Assembly (NCBI GenBank): GCA_002389665.1
Contig: DGNO01000006.1
Span: 30,488-94,487, forward strand
DNA length: 64,000 nt
Source: Rhodobiaceae bacterium UBA4490
GTDB lineage: Bacteria; Pseudomonadota; Alphaproteobacteria; Parvibaculales; Parvibaculaceae
Direction of reading: 5' to 3'
Both the position numbers and the translations under genes were made by a program. Each line of letters opens with the position of its first letter. Positions within the stretch are counted from its first letter, which is position 1. Under the pieces are notes generated by a model. That model ran no database searches, was not told the origin of the DNA, and saw nothing but the letters and a program-made list of their open reading frames with translations. Shown piece after piece: positions 1-7,610 of this stretch.

Positions 1-2464
1 CGAAGAAGTTCGTGTAGGAAATCCCGCCACGCCAGGAGCTCTGGTACGAGCCGTTCAGGGCAAGGCTGACGCGCTTGCGGCCTTCACGGTAGTTCGAGAG
101 CGGCGAGGGAGAGTTACCGGCCACGTCATGCTGCCATGCAATGGTCGGGTTCAGCGTGATCGGCGTGCCGAACGCGTTGTTGTACTGCAGCTGACCCAGG
201 AGAACATAACCCCAGGAGAAGCTGGTCGGACGGCAGCCCGACCGCGGGTCGAGAGCCAGAAGACCGCCCAGCGGCAGGTCCGTACCGGCCGTACACACGT
301 TGCCGAGCTGAACCTTGCTGAAGTCACCTTCATCCGGCACATCCGGCACCCACATCGTCCCCACTTCCGTGACCAGGATACCAAGGTCGGAACCCAGGAA
401 GCCGATCAGCGGGTTGGAGTTCGTATAGGTCGCCGTCGTCCCGATTTGGGCCGTTACGACCTCTTCGCGCACGTAGGAAGTAAAGCTCTGGTTACCGATA
501 TTTGCCGGATCGCAAGCCGCGCCGGGTTGAGTCGCAAGCCCGGCAAAGGCACCCGCCGCATCGCCTGCAAGGGCAACCAGGGCACACTGCGAAAAGCCGC
601 TAGCAATCGTTTGCGAGTCGGTATCAGTCTGAAGCGGCTGGTTCGGACGGAACGCCGCTTCACCCTGAACGCCCCAGTCGCCAACCGTGGTGTTGAAGCT
701 TGCCCCAAAGAGTTTGATGTCTTCCGGGTAAACAAGCCGTAGCGTATGGCCGGAGGCCACGTTCAGTGTTTCTGCGCCATTGACGAGGGCGCCAACACCG
801 TTGATCACATTCTTCGCGGCGGCATTGGAGATACTCAGGGCCTGAGCAACACCAGCCGAAAGCGCGTCGGGAACAAGCGAAGGATCAGACACGCTAACGG
901 TCTGCGCAGCGGTCAACGCACAGTTGATCTGAGCGAGAGCACCGAATGTCTGACCATCAGCGCGCACTTCCGTACCGGTATAACCGGGAACGGCGGCACC
1001 CGCGAGAATACCGTCAGCGACGCCCGCGAAAGACGCGATATAACCATTGGGATCCGCAATGGCGACATTGTTAAGCGCGGCAAGCGTGGGATCCGCGAAG
1101 TTACCGGAGTTTAGGAAGGACAAACAGCCCGTTGTACCGACGAAGCGCGTGAGCGCCGACGTATCATCCGCCGTCGTACTCACTGTAACTTGCGGCGTGG
1201 TCGCAGCAATTTCAGCGATCGGAAGACGGCTGTGATAGTTCATGAAATAGAAGCCGAATTCCGTAGAGTTTAGCTCTTCCGAATACCAGCGCAGGGCTAC
1301 CCCATACTGGCCGCTGTCGCTCGCTTCCTTGTCTTCGATGCGGCCTACAATATTGCGATCGCCCAATGCCAGACGAACCTGTTCGTTCTGACCGATCGGA
1401 ATAGCCGTATTGTAGTTCACGAAAGCGCTTGCAGCACAATCACCAGCCGGATTACCGCTGGAAGCTGCAAAGCTGCCAGCAGTCACGCCAACACCCGCAA
1501 AGGCCCCGAGCAAAGCAGCTTGCGCAACCGGCGAACCGCCGCAATTGCGGCGGAATGTGCCGGAGAAAGGCGAACCACCGATAAAGCTCACGGCGTCAAC
1601 GTTGCCGCCTGTCAAGCTACCGACATTCACGACGTCGGAATCAGCAAACGGCGTACCCGGCCGGTCGAGCTGAATTTCTTCCCACTCAAGCTGATAGAAA
1701 CCTTCCAAGGCAAGGTTGTAAGGCAGGCCGATAGACCCGTAAGCGGCCCAAACAGGAAGCAGGCCTTCCTTGATTTCAGCACCGGGACGACGGAACGCAT
1801 TCACATCGAGCGGTGCGACTGTATTGATGCCGTTCAGAATGAACGTGCCTTCACCCCAGTTGATCACCTGGCGCCCAAGGCGCAGGTTCAAGGGAAGATC
1901 GCCCACGTTGTAATCGGCCGACACATAGAGGTCGAGCAGGTCGATGTCGCGGGCGGCATCGGTTTTTGCGCCGTCCCCGATTTCCGAACGCTCATAAGAA
2001 CTGTCGTTATCCAGAACCGCGTCATAGAACGAATTCACGCGGGCAAAGAGCGTATAGTTCTGCCAGCTTGCCTGAATGTCGTTCGTCATCTTGACAACGC
2101 CGGACGTCAGATCCCACTCATCGAAGTTCAAACGGCCATCATCCGTGTTCAACGAGCCATCGAAGTTGTCACCATTACCGTCAATGGTAACGGTGCCCGG
2201 AAAGCCCACAGCTGTGGCAGCTGTGGTATTCTCAATGACATTGGTTGTGGTTCTCAAGTCGACAGGCCCGCCATTACCTTCAGGCAGGAAAAGGTTGTTC
2301 CTTTCCGACGCGCGAACCGACACGCCGGCCGAAACCGTCGTATCGAAATAGACCTGAACCCCACCGAACTGGTATTCCAGCGCGTTGGCGGAACCGGCCG
2401 CTGCCACCATCGCAGCGCCAGCGGCACTGCTTAGGAGCAGAGAACGCAATCTGCTCTTCTTCAT
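1..2464 (-). CDS. DUF1302-family outer-membrane protein, 3' end cut by window
   Basis: I read an uninterrupted frame of 821 codons from the ATG at 2464 to the window edge, so the C-terminus lies outside. The start is preceded by GAGGAGG about eight bases upstream. Residues 1-29 form a signal peptide (MKKSRLRSLLLSSAAGAAM, cleavage after SANA). Around residues 190-205 is RLGRQVINWGEGTFI, a hallmark of DUF1302 proteins. Alternating short strands, many Asn/Gly/Ala loops and pairs of cysteines fit a secreted beta-barrel-like protein. DUF1302 genes are commonly found with steroid, alkane or terpene catabolism and often beside DUF1329; no DUF1329 is visible here. Substrate transport across the outer membrane is inferred. 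The TetR gene upstream is co-oriented, 372 bases away. Confidence 0.88.
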   Translation of the reverse strand, partial: MKKSRLRSLLLSSAAGAAMVAAAGSANALEYQFGGVQVYFDTTVSAGVSVRASERNNLFLPEGNGGPVDLRTTTNVIENTTAATAVGFPGTVTIDGNGDNFDGSLNTDDGRLNFDEWDLTSGVVKMTNDIQASWQNYTLFARVNSFYDAVLDNDSSYERSEIGDGAKTDAARDIDLLDLYVSADYNVGDLPLNLRLGRQVINWGEGTFILNGINTVAPLDVNAFRRPGAEIKEGLLPVWAAYGSIGLPYNLALEGFYQLEWEEIQLDRPGTPFADSDVVNVGSLTGGNVDAVSFIGGSPFSGTFRRNCGGSPVAQAALLGAFAGVGVTAGSFAASSGNPAGDCAASAFVNYNTAIPIGQNEQVRLALGDRNIVGRIEDKEASDSGQYGVALRWYSEELNSTEFGFYFMNYHSRLPIAEIAATTPQVTVSTTADDTSALTRFVGTTGCLSFLNSGNFADPTLAALNNVAIADPNGYIASFAGVADGILAGAAVPGYTGTEVRADGQTFGALAQINCALTAAQTVSVSDPSLVPDALSAGVAQALSISNAAAKNVINGVGALVNGAETLNVASGHTLRLVYPEDIKLFGASFNTTVGDWGVQGEAAFRPNQPLQTDTDSQTIASGFSQCALVALAGDAAGAFAGLATQPGAACDPANIGNQSFTSYVREEVVTAQIGTTATYTNSNPLIGFLGSDLGILVTEVGTMWVPDVPDEGDFSKVQLGNVCTAGTDLPLGGLLALDPRSGCRPTSFSWGYVLLGQLQYNNAFGTPITLNPTIAWQHDVAGNSPSPLSNYREGRKRVSLALNGSYQSSWRGGISYTNFF

Positions 2465-2836
2465 TGTGAGCGATCCTCCTCGATCCTCGATGCTTTAACG
2501 CACTGACGATGGTCGGAAGAATGGGAGTTTAGATATGTCCCCTCGTAGACATGACTGCCCTCCCCCGACCAGTCAGCATCCCTCAAGCGCTACCCCACCG
2601 GGAAAGCCCTAAGAAGTCAACAAGGATGCGCGGTTTTTAAATAAAGCCGCCGGACTTCGAGTCCCGTTATTGCAGAATTGACACAGTTCCGCGTAAGGAT
2701 AATTTGTCCTAATTCAAATAGAAACAGGTCAGATCTTGCTTAGTCTTCATTGCGGAACGCTATTTTCTTCGCACCTGCAAAACCCGCGGAAATGGCGCCA
2801 TGACGCGGTTTCCGGTGAGCGGGCAACCCGCGAAAA
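2465..2836. other. 372-base intergenic region between DUF1302 gene and TetR gene
   Basis: No convincing reading frame was seen. It holds the DUF1302 ribosome binding site at its left end, a plus-strand promoter-like pair with an overlapping AGGA/TCCT inverted repeat near 2696-2710, and GC-rich partial hairpins near 2775-2835 that could terminate the minus-strand TetR transcript. A minus-strand promoter for the DUF1302 gene must lie here, but I could not point to a good -35/-10 pair. Confidence 0.5.
2678..2705 (+). promoter_or_regulatory. Promoter-like element pointing away from DUF1302, with overlapping palindrome
   Basis: TTGACA at 2678-2683, a 16-base spacer and TAATTT at 2700-2705. The -10 overlaps AGGATAATTTGTCCT (2696-2710), whose AGGA and TCCT arms form an inverted repeat. 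It points toward the 3' end of the minus-strand TetR gene, where no plus-strand gene is visible, so it may make an antisense or small RNA, or be chance. The palindrome could instead be an operator for the opposite strand. Confidence 0.35.
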
Positions 2837-3439
2837 TCACGCCGAAAGCGCATCATCGAGATAAAGCTCGGCCACGCGCAGCGCCTCTGCTCTGAGCGCT
2901 TTGCGGCGGGCGGCATCGTCGGCAAGAAGGCCCGTATCCGTCAGTATAGAGAGCATTGAAAGAAAGGTGATTTTGATCGCCTCCGCCCGCGCCGCCGGCA
3001 AGCGCAGGCCTGCCCGCACCAGCGCTTCATCGAAGAGCCGGCCAAGCTGGCTTTCCGGCTGCGTGATCTGCGGCCCATAAGGATGTGTGCGGATGAAGTG
3101 ACTGAAAAGCGGGCGCAGCGCCGCCTCTTCTTCAAGCCCCTGCCAATAGGTCTCCAGCACCTCCCGCAGGATGCGCTGCCAGGAGGTGGAAGCCGGCAGC
3201 GCGCCAAGCCGGGTAAAGCATCGAGCGGTAATGCGGCCCGTTATTTCACTGTGCAATGCAGCAAGAAGATCGCCTGCATCGTCGAAATATTGATAGACCG
3301 AGCCCACCGGCACCCCGGCCCGCTCCGCCACCCGCGTGGTGGTGACCGAATCAAGCCCCTCTTCCTCCAAAAGCGCGCGCGTTGCCGCCAGCATCTGCCG
3401 GACCCGCTCCTGGGCGCGCTTTTGTGTCGGCTGACGCAT
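2837..3439 (-). CDS. TetR/AcrR-family transcriptional regulator
   Basis: This 200-residue protein begins at the ATG at 3439 ([13 protein letters not shown]); an in-frame TTG at 3487 is less likely because it lies inside a palindrome and has no ribosome binding site. Residues about 10-60 are a TetR DNA-binding domain: a helix with [20 protein letters not shown] followed by [17 protein letters not shown], the recognition-helix and YQYF signature. The rest is an alpha-helical ligand-binding domain of unknown ligand. It lies between the DUF1302 gene and the divergent beta-helix/diheme pair, so it may control one or both; an inverted repeat at 3484-3510 lies just upstream of its start. Confidence 0.9.
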   Translation of the reverse strand: MRQPTQKRAQERVRQMLAATRALLEEEGLDSVTTTRVAERAGVPVGSVYQYFDDAGDLLAALHSEITGRITARCFTRLGALPASTSWQRILREVLETYWQGLEEEAALRPLFSHFIRTHPYGPQITQPESQLGRLFDEALVRAGLRLPAARAEAIKITFLSMLSILTDTGLLADDAARRKALRAEALRVAELYLDDALSA

Positions 3440-3483
3440 GGCTGAACTCCGATCGGAAATCTGAAGAGAAGCAGAACGCTCTC

Positions 3484-3510
3484 TCAAAATGAATATCTTT
3501 CATATTTTGA
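3484..3510. promoter_or_regulatory. Inverted repeat upstream of TetR start, candidate operator
   Basis: TCAAAAT (3484-3490) and ATTTTGA (3504-3510) are perfect 7-base arms separated by 13 bases, with further partial symmetry inside (GAATAT/CATAT). The element lies in the 166-base space between the TetR ATG (3439) and the beta-helix ATG (3606), the usual place for an autoregulatory TetR operator. Function is inferred from position and symmetry only. Confidence 0.45.
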
Positions 3511-3605
3511 TTGACGTCCAGCGCCGGACGGCAAAGGATAAGGCAAAACATGAATAAGTTTCAGAAAGCGGCGCCCCATGGCAGCCGGAAGCTGGAGGAA
3601 TGCCG

Positions 3606-4895
3606 ATGTTATCTCTTAAAAGGCCCCTGTTTGCCGGCCTCGCCGCGCTCAGCCTGACCCTTGCCGCTTTCTCTGCAGGTGCCGAGGCCGCCACGCACAC
3701 ACTCGATCTCTCGGGCACAGAGATGAGCGCCCAGGAAAGCCTGCAAACCGCGCTCATTCTGGCCGAGCCGGGCGACACGCTGCTGCTGCCCGAAGGTACC
3801 TTCGCGCTGACCGACGGACTCTCCCTCGATATCGACAATGTCACGCTGAAAGGCGCGGGGCCGGAAAAGACGATCCTTTCCTTCAAAACCCAGGAGGCGG
3901 GCAGCGAAGGGCTGATGGTCACATCGAGCGGCGTGACCCTGGAAGATTTCGCCATCGAGGATGCGAAGGGCGATGCGGTCAAAGTCATGGGCTCGGACGG
4001 CATCACCATGCGGCGCTTGCGCACCGAATGGACGGACGGGCCGAAAGAAACGAACGGTGCCTACGGCCTTTATCCCGTCTCCTCCAAGAATGTGCTGATC
4101 GACAATTGCACGGCCATCGGCGCTTCCGATGCCGGGATCTATGTCGGCCAGTCGCAACACATCATCGTGAAAAACAGCCGCGCGGCCTTCAATGTGGCGG
4201 GCATCGAAATCGAGAACTCCTACTATGCCGATGTCTTCGGGAATGTTGCAGAGCACAATACCGGCGGCATTCTGATTTTCGATCTGCCGGGCCTGCCGCA
4301 ACAGGGCGGCCATTCGATCCGCGTCTTCGATAACCGTGTCGTCAATAACGACACCGGCAATTTCGCGCCTGAAGGCAATATTGTCGGCGAAGTGCCGACA
4401 GGCACCGGCATCATGGTGATGGCAAACCGGGATGTGGAGGTTTTCGATAACGAGATCGCCGGCAACGGTACCACCAATGTGCTCATCGTCGCTTACCCGA
4501 ACGAGTATGAAGACGAAAACTATTTCCCCTTCCCGCAAGGCATTCATGTGCATGGCAACCGCATCGGCGAAGGCGGCAGCGCACCCGATAACGAGATCGG
4601 CGAATTGATCGCGCAGATCACCGGCACGCCCATTCCCGATATCATCTGGGACGGGCGCATGCCCTGGGGCGACTATTTCTTCGGCCCGGAGGCCGGCAAT
4701 GGCATTTACATCGGCGAGAACACGGCAACGGATGAAGGCGGCCAAGTGGACTTCGCCAATGTCGATGCCACGATGTGGTATGCGGCAAACTGGTTCCACA
4801 GCACGAAACGGGAATTGCCGGATCATGCGGGCGGGCCTGCAACGCTTACGCCCGTCACACTGGCACCCGTCACACAGCCGCAAGAGGCGCAATAA
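3606..4895 (+). CDS. Secreted parallel beta-helix repeat protein (TIGR03805-like)
   Basis: A 429-residue protein with a signal peptide (MLSLKRPLFAGLAALSLTLA, cleavage near GAEA). The ATG at 3606 is chosen over the one at 3600 because GGAGG at 3594-3598 sits seven bases from it but only one base from 3600. The body shows repeated short strands with N/D-rich turns (KNVLIDNCTAIGASDAGIYV, DVEVFDNEIAGNGTTN), typical of right-handed parallel beta-helix folds such as NosD/pectate-lyase-like proteins. It is followed 41 bases later by a diheme protein. That two-gene order matches the conserved pair defined as TIGR03805/TIGR03806, whose function is not known. Export to the periplasm is likely; no catalytic residues can be assigned. 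Divergent from a TetR regulator. Confidence 0.85.
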   Translation: MLSLKRPLFAGLAALSLTLAAFSAGAEAATHTLDLSGTEMSAQESLQTALILAEPGDTLLLPEGTFALTDGLSLDIDNVTLKGAGPEKTILSFKTQEAGSEGLMVTSSGVTLEDFAIEDAKGDAVKVMGSDGITMRRLRTEWTDGPKETNGAYGLYPVSSKNVLIDNCTAIGASDAGIYVGQSQHIIVKNSRAAFNVAGIEIENSYYADVFGNVAEHNTGGILIFDLPGLPQQGGHSIRVFDNRVVNNDTGNFAPEGNIVGEVPTGTGIMVMANRDVEVFDNEIAGNGTTNVLIVAYPNEYEDENYFPFPQGIHVHGNRIGEGGSAPDNEIGELIAQITGTPIPDIIWDGRMPWGDYFFGPEAGNGIYIGENTATDEGGQVDFANVDATMWYAANWFHSTKRELPDHAGGPATLTPVTLAPVTQPQEAQ

Positions 4896-4936
4896 GAGGC
4901 ATAATAAGAGACTGGGTAAAAGCAGGTAGCGTAAAC

Positions 4937-5995
4937 ATGAAACGGGCCGCGCATATTCTCTTGGGCCTTGCCCTTTGGGCGGGAGGCGTCCTGCCTGCAG
5001 GCGCCGTCAATATGGAGGCGGTGCTGAGTAAGCGCCCCGCCGCAACGCTTTCCGCTTACGGATTGTTTGAAGATGGCAGCGCGCAGCGTCCGGCCAAAGG
5101 CGTTCTGCCTTACGATCTCATCACGCCGCTTTTCTCCGATTATGCGGAAAAGCGCCGCTTCGTCTTCGTGCCGGAGGGGAAAGCCGCCTCATATGATGGC
5201 GAAGATATTTTTTCTTTCCCCGTCGGCAGCGTTCTTGTCAAAACCTTTACCTATAAGGACGAGAGCGCAGCCGCCGCCCACGGGCTGCGGCTCATCGAGA
5301 CCCGCCTTCTCATTCATGGAGAAGACGGCTGGCTGGCCTATCCTTATGTCTGGAACGAAGCGCAGAGCGAGGCCGTGCTCAAAGTGGCCGGCGCGCGGAT
5401 GGAAATTCCGGTGCCACGGCCGGACGGGCGAACGCTTACGGCGCGCTATGCCGTGCCCAATGTCAATCAATGCAAGGGCTGTCACGTCTCCGGTAAGACG
5501 CTGGAGCCCATCGGCCCCAAGGCGCGCAATCTCAATCACGATTTTGCCTATGAAAGCGGCCCGGCCAATCAGCTGAGCACCTGGCAGGAGGCGGGCATTC
5601 TGACGGGCCTTCCCGAAGGCGGGCCCGGCGCCTGGCCGCGCGTACCGGACTGGTCGGACCCGGAAAGCGGAGGGCTTGCCGCGCGCGCCCGCGCCTATCT
5701 CGATGTGAACTGCGCCCATTGCCACAAAGAAGACGGGCCTGCGAAAACCTCCGGCCTCTTTCTCACCTGGCAGGAACAAGACCCCGCCAAATGGGGCGTC
5801 CACAAAAGACCCGTCGCCGCCGGGCGCGGCTCGGGCGGGCTTGCCTTCGACATTGCGCCGGGAGACCCGGAGGCCTCGATCCTTCATTACCGCATGAACT
5901 CCGCCGATCCCGGCATCATGATGCCGGAGCTCGGCCGCAGCCTCATCCACGAAGAAGGCGTCGCCCTGATCCGCGTCTGGATCGAGCAGCTTTAA
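4937..5995 (+). CDS. Periplasmic diheme c-type cytochrome-like protein (SO_2930/HNE_0200 family, TIGR03806)
   Basis: 352 residues starting at ATG 4937 (MKRAAHILLGLALWAGGVLP, cleavage near PAGA). Two haem c sites are visible: CKGCH at residues 179-183 and CAHCH at 259-263. Methionines in the segment HYRMNSADPGIMMPELG (about 318-334) are possible distal ligands. The arrangement, a long N-terminal domain with FSDYAEKRRFVFVP then two haem motifs, fits the SO_2930/HNE_0200 family. Together with the upstream beta-helix protein it probably forms one operon (41-base gap). Electron transfer in the periplasm is inferred; substrate and partner are unknown. Frames starting further upstream use a GTG inside the previous gene and are rejected because they lack the signal peptide. 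Confidence 0.87.
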   Translation: MKRAAHILLGLALWAGGVLPAGAVNMEAVLSKRPAATLSAYGLFEDGSAQRPAKGVLPYDLITPLFSDYAEKRRFVFVPEGKAASYDGEDIFSFPVGSVLVKTFTYKDESAAAAHGLRLIETRLLIHGEDGWLAYPYVWNEAQSEAVLKVAGARMEIPVPRPDGRTLTARYAVPNVNQCKGCHVSGKTLEPIGPKARNLNHDFAYESGPANQLSTWQEAGILTGLPEGGPGAWPRVPDWSDPESGGLAARARAYLDVNCAHCHKEDGPAKTSGLFLTWQEQDPAKWGVHKRPVAAGRGSGGLAFDIAPGDPEASILHYRMNSADPGIMMPELGRSLIHEEGVALIRVWIEQL

Positions 5996-6037
5996 ACGAA
6001 TTTGGGAAGTGGACGCAAATCACTCCCGGCACCGAGC

Positions 6038-6919
6038 TCAATCTTCCCTAGGCTGCAGAATAGTATTGATCGGAGGTAAGCGTTCGGACGAGCAAGCGGT
6101 GAAGTTTTCCAATGATCCGCCCCTCGTCTTTACTGCAAATGCAAACAACTCATGAACAGCAATTGGCTTCTTTGTCTCACGCTCATAAACCCAGCGCCTG
6201 TACCGAACGATGTCTCCACCGATCAGAAACCAGGTCGCTGGCTTAATAACGTCTTGTCTATTTTCATAGACATATGGCGCAGAGAGACGCTCTATCCGCT
6301 TCTTGACCACGCACCGGTTCCCGAGAAGCGTTTTATATTCTCTGTATTCGCGACCGAATTGCGAAAGATCGGAAACGGAAACGTAACTTCCTTGAGCCAG
6401 CGAAGCTTCCGCCCTCCAAACCCGCCAAACCCAGTCATCAAATTCCGCGCAATTGGCCGTTTGGTCATTTCGTGCCTCGAGTGTGTAACGGTACAGGCCC
6501 GTCACCATGCCGCGGCTGCCATATTCGGAATATGCGGGATCATCCTTGGCGTCATAAAAGCTCTCGACATAATCATACTGATCGCGAACCAGCTCTTTGA
6601 AACAAGGAAAACATCCGAACGAAAAGGGTGCTTTCTGATATTTTCCAGCTGCTATGTCGGGTAGGGACACTGCATGGGCAAATGGAATGGTTGCGTATCC
6701 CTCAACACCAGACACGGGATTCACAAAGCCTTGCAGATCACTCTCGCAGAGATTCGTTAGATCAGAGGGCATGTACAAGTTCCCTCCGCCGATCAAGGTC
6801 AAGAGCGTGGCCTGAAGCCAAACCACTCCGACATCCGGTCTATCGCAGCCTCCGAGCAGCAAAGGCAGCGCAAGAACCAGAAAGAAGCCCCGCCGGCGTT
6901 TTACGCGGGAAAAGATCAT
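6038..6919 (-). CDS. Putative lipoprotein of unknown function, lower G+C than neighbours
   Basis: 293 residues from ATG 6919, which has GGAGGGGG immediately upstream; earlier in-frame starts give a long non-secreted extension. RVKRRRGFFLVLALPLLLGGC is a lipoprotein signal with lipobox LLGGC, so it should be acylated and held at the membrane. The mature part is rich in aromatic residues and has several cysteines (FGCFPCF, NRCVVKK). I recognise no family. At 6061-6120 I count 30 of 60 G/C, clearly below flanking genes, and it uses codons such as AAT, ATT and GTT more freely, so recent acquisition is possible. Convergent with the diheme gene and isolated from an operon. Confidence 0.75.
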   Translation of the reverse strand: MIFSRVKRRRGFFLVLALPLLLGGCDRPDVGVVWLQATLLTLIGGGNLYMPSDLTNLCESDLQGFVNPVSGVEGYATIPFAHAVSLPDIAAGKYQKAPFSFGCFPCFKELVRDQYDYVESFYDAKDDPAYSEYGSRGMVTGLYRYTLEARNDQTANCAEFDDWVWRVWRAEASLAQGSYVSVSDLSQFGREYREYKTLLGNRCVVKKRIERLSAPYVYENRQDVIKPATWFLIGGDIVRYRRWVYERETKKPIAVHELFAFAVKTRGGSLENFTACSSERLPPINTILQPRED

Positions 6920-7014
6920 GCCCCCTCCATGAAACAGTGATTTCCCGACTATTTCACGGCGCCCACCGGAAGGAAAGCTTGGGGTGGTATCGCCCATACT
7001 CCGCACATAAAGAA

Positions 7015-7045
7015 AAAAGCCGCCGCCCCGAAGGGCAGCGGCTTT
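7015..7045 (-). terminator. Rho-independent terminator after the copper group
   Basis: AAAAGCCGC-C-GCCC, loop CGAA, GGGC-A-GCGGCTTTT. The stem has A and T tracts on both sides, so it can work in either direction; it lies 29 bases past the stop of the minus-strand PCuAC gene. Confidence 0.8.
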
Positions 7046-7073
7046 TCATTCAGCCGCGAGCTTCCCAAAAAAA

Positions 7074-7601
7074 TCAGTGCCCGCTGCCGTGATGTTTCAT
7101 GCCATCGTCTTTTTGCGTGCCGCCGGACAGATCGGGCTTCATGACGGAAAAGGTGACGGGCACGCGGCCCGCCTTTTCGAAAATCAGCGCGCCATCTACG
7201 GACATGCCTTCTTTAAGCGGGCCTTCAAGATCGAAAATCATCAGGTGATGAGCGCGGTGCTTGAAGATCAGCATACCGTTGGCCGGCACCTCGGCGCTTT
7301 CGATGCGGCGCATCTTCATCACCTCGCCTTCCTTGATATGGGTGTGCAACTCGACATTGCCCGCCCCTTCAAGTTCGGCGCCGGTCAAGCGGTCCGCCTC
7401 CCCATGATTATGCAGCGTGAAATAACCCGCGCTCCGGCGCACCGGGCCGATGGTCGGGCGCAGCACCGCCTTTTCGATCATGAAAGGAGAAGCCGGGACT
7501 TCGGCTTGTACTTCGGCCTCCGGCGCTTCCGCCGCATGAGCGCCTGCCATTGGAAAGGTGAGAGCCAGAGCGAGCAGAAAACTTGAAATCATGTAACGCA
7601 T
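7074..7601 (-). CDS. PCuAC-family periplasmic copper chaperone
   Basis: 175 residues with a signal peptide (MRYMISSFLLALALTFPMAG, cleavage after AHA). The copper-binding pattern of PCuAC/DUF461 proteins is present: H (VELHTHIKEGEVMKM), M, then HRAHHLMIFDL, giving the H-M...H-x-M ligand set. The C-terminus adds a His-rich tail (MKHHGSGH). PCuAC proteins carry Cu(I) to the CuA site of cytochrome c oxidase or to its assembly factors. AAGGA precedes the ATG at a good distance. It is the last gene of a likely three-gene minus-strand copper operon ending in the terminator at 7015-7045. Confidence 0.9.
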   Translation of the reverse strand: MRYMISSFLLALALTFPMAGAHAAEAPEAEVQAEVPASPFMIEKAVLRPTIGPVRRSAGYFTLHNHGEADRLTGAELEGAGNVELHTHIKEGEVMKMRRIESAEVPANGMLIFKHRAHHLMIFDLEGPLKEGMSVDGALIFEKAGRVPVTFSVMKPDLSGGTQKDDGMKHHGSGH

Positions 7602-7610
7602 AAGAGTTCC

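Noticed and set aside
128..2434. Several plus-strand frames inside the first 2.4 kb
   Set aside because: They are mirror frames of the minus-strand DUF1302 gene, which runs off the window edge and shows a signal peptide and the RLGRQVINWGEG motif.
3609..4892. Long open frame of 427 codons antisense to the beta-helix gene
   Set aside because: High-G+C mirror frame; no signal peptide, no ribosome binding site or family motif, while the sense strand has all three.
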